Part shown: positions 57,180 to 64,000 of the stretch, in pieces
Layout: each line of letters begins with the position of its first letter
How positions within the stretch are numbered: position 1 is the stretch's first letter
Origin: Apiosordaria backusii
Taxonomy: Eukaryota > Ascomycota > Sordariomycetes > Sordariales > Lasiosphaeriaceae
Reading direction: 5' to 3'
Assembly (NCBI GenBank): GCA_030549205.1
Contig: JAUKTV010000003.1
Location: 1,240,001 to 1,304,000 of the forward strand
Length of the DNA: 64,000 bases
Made by a program: the position numbers and the translations under genes
Notes under the pieces: model-generated
Told to the model about the DNA's origin: nothing
The model's input: the letters and a program-made list of their open reading frames with translations, nothing else
Databases searched by the model: none

Positions 57180-58877
57180 TCAAACGACCTCGGAGCAGAA
57201 GGTCTCGCCAGCTGTGGAACTTACATCAGAAACGGTGAAGACACTTTCGTTGTAGACCGACAGGCTGGATTCGATTCGAAGACCCTGAAGTTTCTGGATT
57301 ACGTTCTCGAACTTTTCGTCCCCGTAGTTGGACTCCAGATCTGGGAGTTCAGAAGGCGCCCTTACCATGTTCAGTGTCTCCTCAAACTCGGCAACTTCCT
57401 TACGCTGGGGTGCTGTTATAAATGCATAGAGATATTCAACACTCGTCCAAGAGACTTCCTTCTCGCGATCTGAGTTTGAAGACGCCAGCAACAGGGCCTC
57501 GGCTTCTTGCTCAACCTCGTGTGTTCGAAGCATATCCCACACCCTGATAAAATTCCTGTCGAGTAGATTCAAGTCATTACTGGTAAGAACAGAACGCAGC
57601 AAAGAGCTGGAAATACCCTCTTTCCAGTCCCAAGCCCCGTCATCATCTGGTGACTGGCACCTCAAGAGCTTGTCTCGCTCGTCCGGATTGAGGCTGGACA
57701 TGATCACCCCAATGAACCACTCTCGCAGCAGATTTATGAAGAGCGTACAGGCCACGGCATTCATTTCCACGTGCTTCCTAAGATCGAACTGGAACTCCTC
57801 CCTTGCGTACCTCTCGAACAGTTTCACCACAGTGCGCAAATCTTTGGCCATATCCCCGACTCTTGTCAGCCAGTCCTTTGGCGATTCACTACACACATAC
57901 CATGGGTCCTCCTGAGACGGTAACGAAATGTCAATCAACAACGTGAACAGGGGATTCGTCAATAATCCTTTCACTGGATCACGGTGGTAGTGTTCGAAAG
58001 GTCTCTTGACGCCTCCCCGCTCGAGCAGAAGCTTGATAGTCGACAGCCGAAGACCCCGAGAAACAAGTGAGAGCGGCGTAACCGACATACCTCGAAAGTT
58101 CACCTGCTGTCCAAGCCTCTCTGTCGGCACCCTCTTGATCAAGTCAAGCAGCACAAAAGGCGAGCACTCGTCACCTCTCGCGCACTGAAGAACAAGATAG
58201 GGGAAATAATCTGTCCCGGGAGTCATCACCTGAGTCAATGCCCTGACATGAAAGGAGGTCCAGGCTTGAGTCAGCAGGTAGCTCCACAGCTCTTTCAGCG
58301 GCCTCCCATCAGATCGTTGAAGATAGGAGTGTAAAAACACAAGGCACTGGACTCTGTATTCCTTCCACGCAGCCAACATTGCTCTGCGGTAGAGCCAGTC
58401 AGGGTCATAGTTGAAGCAGGTCTCGTCGCAATACTTGATCAAGGATTGCAGGCAACGGACTGCATCAAACCGCAAACAGAGCTCCATCAATTGGTGTGTA
58501 CCCATCGTGTGATCTATCCGGTTGTATTCGCCATCGGAATCATCGCAACAGTGTAGGAAAAGTCCATTGATAGAGTCTCTTCCCTCTTCGCTGGTGAAGT
58601 CTCCGATGCCGAGGAGATATTCGAGCCAGTCTTGCCGGTTGCATTTGATGGCCTGGTTGATGAGGCTATCATCAAATTCAAAGGGAACATCCATGACATT
58701 GAGGCGAGACCGTTCGATGTCTACCACCCCGGCCATGGATTTATTAGTGAGGGCCAGATTAAGCTGGTCCTCGACCGACAAACTACGGGACCGGAGCAGA
58801 GCCCAGATGATGTTTCGGGCCCGCTGGAGAGAGCCGAATGTGCCAATGGGAGGTTGCGACTGGGTGCTGGTGGTCAT
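57180..58877 (-). CDS. Hypothetical protein, 565 aa
   Basis: One long exon from an ATG at 58,877. No domain can be named with confidence. The N-terminal part (LNLALTNKSMAGVV) resembles the start of fungal F-box/ankyrin-type proteins, and DDSLINQAIKCNRQDWLEYLL, MELCLRFDAVRCLQSLI and LRLSTIKLLLERGGV look like degenerate ankyrin helices, so a repeat scaffold is plausible. No signal peptide or membrane segment. The C-terminus is acidic and Ser-rich (ESNYGDEKFENV). It lies tail-to-tail with the MYND-RNase H gene and in the same direction as the Rds1-like gene downstream on the plus map. Normal composition, no defects. Confidence 0.7.
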   Translation of the reverse strand: MTTSTQSQPPIGTFGSLQRARNIIWALLRSRSLSVEDQLNLALTNKSMAGVVDIERSRLNVMDVPFEFDDSLINQAIKCNRQDWLEYLLGIGDFTSEEGRDSINGLFLHCCDDSDGEYNRIDHTMGTHQLMELCLRFDAVRCLQSLIKYCDETCFNYDPDWLYRRAMLAAWKEYRVQCLVFLHSYLQRSDGRPLKELWSYLLTQAWTSFHVRALTQVMTPGTDYFPYLVLQCARGDECSPFVLLDLIKRVPTERLGQQVNFRGMSVTPLSLVSRGLRLSTIKLLLERGGVKRPFEHYHRDPVKGLLTNPLFTLLIDISLPSQEDPWYVCSESPKDWLTRVGDMAKDLRTVVKLFERYAREEFQFDLRKHVEMNAVACTLFINLLREWFIGVIMSSLNPDERDKLLRCQSPDDDGAWDWKEGISSSLLRSVLTSNDLNLLDRNFIRVWDMLRTHEVEQEAEALLLASSNSDREKEVSWTSVEYLYAFITAPQRKEVAEFEETLNMVRAPSELPDLESNYGDEKFENVIQKLQGLRIESSLSVYNESVFTVSDVSSTAGETFCSEVV

Positions 58878-59338
58878 GTTGATGAATGTGGTGTATTGAA
58901 TAAGGTTTGTCGATGGAGTCCGGGTGTTGAAGAAGGTATGTAAGTGCTAGCGCGAATATAGAAGTGAAGGACGTAATGGAAAGCGTTTTTATAGAAATAC
59001 TTTCAAGCTTCAGCATTGTTCTCTCCATTCTTTACTATTCATGTGAGAACATGCGCTGTGTTTTGCACGCTGTTTCAGAACACCTTGCAAGGGCAGCGGA
59101 ACGACGACGTTAACAGAAGAATATCTTTGTTTCTCTAATCATGCCTTTGTGATATAGACCTTGCTTTTGTTTCGAATTAAGAACCTGATGGCAACTAACA
59201 GAAGTGGGCCCCTTTTTCCCGCCATATCCAAAGCACCAAACGTATTACTACTGTACAGGCAAATAATCCGACAGATATGATACAGATAGCAGCTTCCACT
59301 TCTCCTGCCTACTTTGAAACAGACCATAACCGGTTCTT
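58878..59338. other. Intergenic region between two minus-strand genes
   Basis: 460 bp holding the promoter of the 565-aa protein and the 3' end of the Rds1-like gene. No motif claimed. Confidence 0.4.
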
Positions 59339-60472
59339 TTAACCCGACTTGCCACGCAACAGCGCCGTCGCAACCGCTGCAGGTTGTTCCAGAATGACGG
59401 CAGGGCCAGCAACCACTGACTCCTTTGTCGGTGCCCCCTGTCGATCTGCGATGCAAGCAACAATGACCCCCTTGGTCTCAAAGTTGGCAGGGATAGTAAC
59501 CCAGATCTCCTCACGGGGCCAGTGACGCGTGTCAATGGGAACACTAATACTAGCAGTGCCGTGAAAGAAAACGGCATAATACTGAATGTGCTCGTTGAAG
59601 TACGGCTGGTTGCGGGGATCGTCAAAGTGTAGACTGATTTTCGAACCTGGCGTAAGGCTCACCGTGTCCTTCCCGGCGGAGAGGGCCGGCAGCCGTTGTC
59701 GATTGTGGGGGAACTCCGGGTTCTCGCGGGGGCAGCTGCCGGGTACAATGAATGCATTGGTCGAGTCGAGAATCTCGGTGGCAAAAGGGAAAATGGTGTC
59801 GGATGGCCCGCCGAACGGATTCGCTTTCCAGATGTCCAGCAGAGCCCATACCTCGTGGCGAGTTTCAACCTCGGCAATGGCCAGCATGGCCCCCTTGTTG
59901 AAATCAAGCTTTGGAAGCTGTACGAGGCCTGTCAAAAAGGCCATGCTGGAGATTTCAAGAACGGTCATCAGGGCCATATACCCGACTGGCTCCGTGAAGG
60001 GAAACCGGTACTGGCACCGGCCAGGCTTGATGGATGTCGGGGAGATCTGGTTCTGGAAGATACGCAGGTGACCCGCCTCGTTGTTCCGGATCTCCATTAG
60101 ACGCCGGTACGTTGTGTTTGGCATCCCTGCCTTGACAAAGTCTTGTGGGGTAAAGGCCTCAATTCCCTGTTGATAAAACTCAAAGATCAGCCACTCAGCA
60201 GACAGAAGGTTCTGCCAAACCAAATCGTCGACACCGGGAGGCCCTTCTTTGGTCGGGAAGATTGGATCCGAAATGTTGCCCGGGAATGGTCTATCGGTAC
60301 CCCAGTAATAGTTGTAAAGGTCCGACTGTCCAGGAATAGGGCCGTAAGTGGGATCGGCCAGCCTCTGGGCTTCTCCGGAATAATGAGGCGGTACAAGAGA
60401 TGCTGGAGCCGCTGTCACATGGGCGCCGAAGAGCGTCACTGCCCATGGCAGAAGAGATGATATTATGACCAT
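59339..60472 (-). CDS. Rds1-like secreted ferritin-fold protein, 377 aa
   Basis: I start at the ATG at 60,472 because it gives a classic signal peptide (MVIISSLLPWAVTLFGAHVTA, likely cut near residue 22); the upstream open frame is low in complexity. The mature part matches the fungal Rds1/ferritin-2 family: DDLVWQNLLSAEWLIFEFY, NNEAGHLRIF, ALMTVLEISSMAF and EVETRHEVWALLDIW. Glu93 or Glu98, Glu132xxHis135, Glu173 and Glu203xxHis206 form the spacing of a di-iron ferritin-like site. The C-terminal ~150 residues form a separate unassigned region. Rds1 relatives are induced by starvation and stress in yeasts and moulds; enzymatic activity is not established. Divergent from the P450 gene. A TTTATATTT box lies about 95 bp upstream on the minus strand. 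Confidence 0.85.
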   Translation of the reverse strand: MVIISSLLPWAVTLFGAHVTAAPASLVPPHYSGEAQRLADPTYGPIPGQSDLYNYYWGTDRPFPGNISDPIFPTKEGPPGVDDLVWQNLLSAEWLIFEFYQQGIEAFTPQDFVKAGMPNTTYRRLMEIRNNEAGHLRIFQNQISPTSIKPGRCQYRFPFTEPVGYMALMTVLEISSMAFLTGLVQLPKLDFNKGAMLAIAEVETRHEVWALLDIWKANPFGGPSDTIFPFATEILDSTNAFIVPGSCPRENPEFPHNRQRLPALSAGKDTVSLTPGSKISLHFDDPRNQPYFNEHIQYYAVFFHGTASISVPIDTRHWPREEIWVTIPANFETKGVIVACIADRQGAPTKESVVAGPAVILEQPAAVATALLRGKSG

Positions 60473-61166
60473 GAGGCCAGAAGCTAAAAGCTGACGAGGA
60501 GCCTGTGTGTATCGAGTATCGGGTTCAGTTGAGTTCAAAAAAAACAACAGGATGGACCTGAAATATAAAGACGAATCCGAGTCCCCACCCGTGACGCTAC
60601 CGAAACTGGAAGAAAAAAGAAACAGATGACAACTGCTCCTGGATGGCACGACGGATTGCAAATAACCGCGCAGAGGGAAGCCGGGACTACCCAAGGGTCG
60701 TCCGGTCGGAATCCATGTGATGCATGATTCATTCACTTTGTGGCGACGAGTCGGGAATGCGGTGATTTTGCGCCGTTCATCAGAAGCCGCTCGCAATCCG
60801 GCGAACCTGAAGCCACCAGGCTGTGTAAATGGCCCCCACGGAGAACAGCCGCGGCTTGAAAGGGGAAGCAGATCTGGACGGTCGCATCATCAGCAGCCCC
60901 GGCGCTGAGTATCAGGGCGAACAGCGCAGGAAATGCCAATCTTCCCGGTGCTCGGGGAGTCATATAAGATCTGGACTCGAGCGCCGTTGTAATGGTGAGC
61001 TTCTCCCCACGAATATCAACGGCTAACCGATCCTCTGAGATTGTCTTTCACACCCAAGATCCCACCAGGCCGTACGATAAAGAAGCGAAGGACTTTAGCC
61101 GTGGGCTATGCCTCTCACGAACTGCCCACTCCTCTCCTAATCTGATCTTTCTCAACACCTGGTATC
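60473..61166. promoter_or_regulatory. Shared divergent promoter of Rds1-like and P450 genes
   Basis: 694 bp between divergent start codons. TATA-like TTTATATTT near 60,560 (minus) and CATATAAG at 60,961 (plus, about 200 bp before the P450 ATG). An AGGGG element, the core of fungal stress-response sites, is at about 60,857. Co-regulation of the pair is a possibility, not shown. Confidence 0.4.
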
Positions 61167-62854
61167 ATGCTCCTCTTTGCTCTGTCAGTGGCGGTTGCGC
61201 TCTGCGTATTTCAGTTCGTTTATTCCATCCAAACCAAGAAAGCGATCCGACGACGAAACGACGAAGAAGCAGCTCGCCTGGGATGTAGTCCCGCTCCTGT
61301 AATGCCGACCAAGGGCTTCCTGGGATTTGGCCGACTTGTCGAAAGCGTCAAAGCCACCAAGGCCGGCAAGGGCCCTCAGTACGTGGTTGATACCATCGAC
61401 AAGGAGATGGGCAGAGACGTGCACACATGTGTAGTTCCCATTGCCGACTACGAGCTCATCGTGACCCGCGATCCTGCCAACGTCCAAGCCATGCTTGCCG
61501 GCAAGGCCGCAGACTGGGATGTAGGTGAGCAGCGAAATGCTAGTTGGCAACCTCTTTTTGGTGACGGCGTTTTCACCTGCAGAGGAGATGCCTGGAAGCA
61601 CTCACGCGCCCTAGTGCGACCTCAATTTACCAGGGATCAGATAAACGACCTTGATTTGATCGAGCGCCATGTCCAGCAGCTGTTCTCTGCCGTGGATAGA
61701 TCGTGCGGCAGCGGGTTGGAAAAGGGATGGACCACCAAGTTTGACATGCAGCCCCTGTTCTACAACATGACGTTGGACATCACCACCGAACTGATTTATG
61801 GGTACTCGGTTCATGCTCAGAACCCATCGGAGCGGGTTGAGCTGCCTGCTATTGCTGGGTATGATTATCCTGATCGAGAGAACATCGGCACCCATATGGA
61901 TGCCGGGAAGGCTTGGGTCGAGACACGAGGGGCCCTCTGGAAATATCGCTGGCTGCTGCCGACCAAGGAGTTCAAGGCCCACTGCGCCGCTGTGCACAAA
62001 TATGCTGAGTGGTTTGTGCAGCTGAGACTTCAGCGTGGAGACAAGTATTTGGAGGGAATCCAGTCGGAGACCGGGCTCACCTCCACGGGCCGTTACATTC
62101 TCTTGGATGAGCTTGCGAAGGTCACACAAGATCCCGTTGAGTTGCGGAGCCAGACTCTTAACATTCTTACGGCCGGCCGAGACACCACAGCTTCCCTCAT
62201 TGGGTGGGTCTTTTACTTCCTGTCGCGCCATCCAGATGTCTTCAATAAGCTCAGGGAGCAAGTCCTGCAACAGTTTGGCCCATACAAACCATCGCGACCG
62301 AGTGGAATCGAATTCAAGGAGCTCCGAGATTCTATCCCATACATCAACTCTGTGATCAACGAGGCTCTTCGCGTGGCTCCCGTCATTCCGCTCAATGAAC
62401 GGGTGGCTATTCGAGACACGGTTCTGCCGCGGGGCGGTGGTGAAGATGGCAGTGACCCCATATTTGTGCCAAAGGGAACGCAGGTTTTGATCCCCACTTA
62501 TGCCATGACCAGGAGAGTTGATATCTGGGGTCCTGACGTGGACGACTTCCGGCCCGAGAGATGGGAAGAAAACGGAGGGCGCAAATCCGGGTTCGAATTC
62601 ATTCCATTTGGCGGCGGTATCCGTCATTGTTTAGGCCGTAGGTGATACTGACCCTTTTTGGGAAGACCAAACAATACTGACAAAACACAGAACAATTCGC
62701 CCGGATAAAGACCGCATATGTTATCGTCAGGTTATTGCAGCGATATGACAAGATCGAGAATGCCGAGAAACCAGCCGATGCCCCAATGAGGTTCCATCAT
62801 ACAATTGAAAATAGAAGCGGGAGTGGCGTGCAGGTCCGATTGCACGAGGCTTAA
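61167..62854 (+). CDS. Cytochrome P450, CYP52-like, 544 aa, one intron
   Basis: Exon 1 is 61,167-62,637; a 53-nt intron (GTAGGT...ACACAG, 62,638-62,690) falls just after the heme cysteine; exon 2 is 62,691-62,854. Joining gives HCLGQQFARIKTAYV in frame, whereas reading through exon 1 stops at once. Residues 1-20 form an N-terminal membrane anchor, so the enzyme should sit on the ER. The I-helix motif AGRDTT is at 336-341, ExxR at 399-402 (EALR), PERW near 457-468, and the heme loop FGGGIRHCLG at 481-490 with Cys488 as iron ligand. All required residues are present. Overall pattern is closest to the CYP52 group of alkane/fatty-acid hydroxylases, but the substrate is unknown. It needs an electron donor (NADPH-P450 reductase) not encoded here. 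Confidence 0.92.
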
Positions 62855-63444
62855 TTTGGTGTCAGGTTGCTATTGTAGGATATATCTAAATATAAACAGA
62901 TATAGAGTCGTGAACTTTAAAAGTTGAGAAAATAAGGGTGTTGTGGTAAAACTCTGCTGTTCTTCATCGTAATTTGATCCGTGCATTCTGCTGCGTAATG
63001 CGGTCATTATCTTGGTTCGGGGGCCGCTTCGGAGAGAAAGCTGAAGAATAGGTGCTCAATGGGCTGTTGTTGCGCAGCAAGACAGTTACCGAACCGCTTG
63101 GAGTCTAATAGAAGTCGCATTGTCAAAAGTAATCTCCGTTCCTTTCGTAATATCGTAGTCATCGGCCGAATATAGACCTAGTTGCATTGGGTGATCTCAT
63201 TGGAACTGTCAAATCGCCAACCATCGTTGGATTGAAAGGAGGGACAAACAATACCACTATATTGTTGAATTACAGGCACAGCAAAACCTGGTCACCCCCG
63301 CCGATGATTGCTTAAAAAAAAGCATTCGAAAAGAGTATCTGAAATTCATAAGGAAGGCTCGTTCGTTAAGACTGCTAAGTGGAGACACTATCCAAAGCGC
63401 CTCTGTATATCGTAGATAAAAATATAAAGACTTTAATTTTAAAT
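62855..63444. other. Intergenic region after the P450 gene
   Basis: No gene. TATATCTAAATATAAACAGATATAG near 62,881 is AT-rich and could include the P450 polyadenylation signals. Composition declines towards 63,400. Confidence 0.4.
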
Positions 63445-63461
63445 ATAGGCCTTTAAAGATA
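63445..63461 (-). repeat. Inverted copy of the 21-bp array core
   Basis: ATAGGCCTTTAAAGATA, the exact inverse of the core of the array units at 63,577-63,702, about 95 bp before the array. Confidence 0.6.
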
Positions 63462-63555
63462 GAAATAAGGTATTAAAAAATAGTCGATCTGTTTTAAAGA
63501 TAATTCACTAGGCATTCAGATATTATTAAAATGCTTATTATTTACTTTTAAAGCC

Positions 63556-63702
63556 TATTGATTATTTTTAAAGGCGTATCGATTATCTTTAAAGGCCTAT
63601 TGACTATCTTTAAAGGCCTATTGACTATCTTTAAAGGCCTATCGATTATCTTTAAAGGCCTATCGATTATCTTTAAAGGCCTATCGACTATCTTTCGAGG
63701 CT
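63556..63702 (+). repeat. Tandem array, 7 units of 21 bp
   Basis: Seven contiguous 21-bp units beginning TATYGAYTATCTTTAAAGGC, the first and last slightly divergent (TTTTTAAAGGCG in the first, TTTCGAGGC in the last). Differences among central units are C/T or G/A only. Each unit contains TTTAAA, and some ATCGAT. It ends 24 bp before the stop codon of the minus-strand partial gene. Confidence 0.9.
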
Positions 63703-63725
63703 TTACGGCTATTTTATATAGTCTG

Positions 63726-64000
63726 TCAACTGTCGTCTTCCTCCTCTACTTCGCTCTCAAGCTCAGCTATAAGCTCCCTATACCTCCAAACTCTCTGCAG
63801 ACCTTGCTCATATGCCCTCTCATGGATGCATCTTCTCCAGATCGCTTCTGTCCTATCGCTCAAAATACGAAGCTCGAGAGCGTCTTGGAGCATGTTGTCC
63901 CAGTCGCTAGGCATGAATACCTCATCTCGAGCCAGATCTGGTGTGTCATCCTCAGGAGGGTCGCCGCCAAAGATGGCTCGAAGGGCTCCGCCAGCTTGTT
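63726..64000 (-). CDS. Hypothetical protein, C-terminal part only (runs off window)
   Basis: A minus-strand frame is open from the window edge to a TGA at 63,726-63,728, giving at least 91 codons. It reads ...LRAIFGGDPPEDDTPDLARD, then DNMLQDALELRILSDRTEAI, and ends acidic (ELIAELESEVEEEDDS). The frame stays open upstream of the internal Met at 63,914, so the start lies outside. The helical, charged sequence has no motif I recognise. It could be a host gene or a repeat-derived one; the tandem array right behind it and AT-rich DNA nearby make the latter worth considering. Confidence 0.55.
   Translation of the reverse strand, partial: QAGGALRAIFGGDPPEDDTPDLARDEVFMPSDWDNMLQDALELRILSDRTEAIWRRCIHERAYEQGLQRVWRYRELIAELESEVEEEDDS

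Noticed and set aside
49151..62854. Complete secondary-metabolite gene cluster
   Set aside because: No synthase, transporter or pathway transcription factor; only two typical tailoring enzymes.
63556..63702. CRISPR array
   Set aside because: Units are contiguous 21-mers with no spacers, in a eukaryotic context.

Overview
The window looks like a filamentous ascomycete (Pezizomycotina) with active repeat-induced point mutation (RIP). Three things point there: short introns (49-103 nt) with CTAAC-type branch sites, fungal gene families (Rds1-like ferritin fold, fungal rhodopsin-like membrane protein, COMT-type O-methyltransferase, MYND zinc finger), and a sharp two-part composition. About 1-39,200 and 45,530-48,800 are extremely AT-rich transposon graveyard whose decayed reading frames carry mostly TAA/TAG stops and Asp to Asn or Glu to Lys changes, as expected from C to T mutation on both strands. 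About 49,150-63,400 is ordinary gene-bearing DNA.

Region by region. 1-4,300: 5' half of a Gypsy retrotransposon on the minus strand, cut by the window edge. 4,680-5,960: a Tc1/mariner transposase relic. 5,985-6,832: a GC-normal island of short imperfect repeats. 6,833-11,020: a nest of copies of an unclassified ~0.94-1.0 kb repeat, here called family A, which has no terminal inverted repeats and makes 13-15 bp target duplications. 11,021-23,690: three Copia copies joined through shared 0.44-0.47 kb LTRs; the middle one has a ~2.2 kb internal inversion, and a family A copy sits in the first. 23,700-26,970: 3' half of a Gypsy element (minus strand). 26,971-39,200: many more family A copies, a 140-bp MITE, an LTR-like fragment and unassigned AT-rich relics. 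39,369-45,531: a GC-rich, non-RIPed Helitron of the Helentron/Helitron2 type, inserted inside a family A copy. It encodes a Rep-helicase broken by one stop and three apparent single-base losses. 46,385-48,800: further relic carrying a 335-bp MITE with 39-bp inverted repeats and a TA duplication.

The gene-bearing part holds, in order: a 2EXR-like hypothetical protein (+), an O-methyltransferase (-), a seven-TM rhodopsin-like membrane protein (+, five exons reconstructed), a MYND zinc finger fused to an RNase H domain (+), a large protein of unknown function (-), a secreted Rds1/ferritin-like protein (-), a cytochrome P450 (+, one intron), a 7 x 21-bp tandem array, and the 3' end of a gene (-) running off the window. 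The O-methyltransferase and P450 are oxidative/tailoring enzymes common in fungal secondary metabolism, but no backbone enzyme or pathway regulator is visible, so I do not call a biosynthetic cluster.

The items most worth following are family A, the Helentron with its asymmetric inverted repeats, the Copia inversion, and the MYND-RNase H fusion. No tRNA, rRNA or CRISPR array was seen. All similarity statements come from reading motifs by eye; no search was run.
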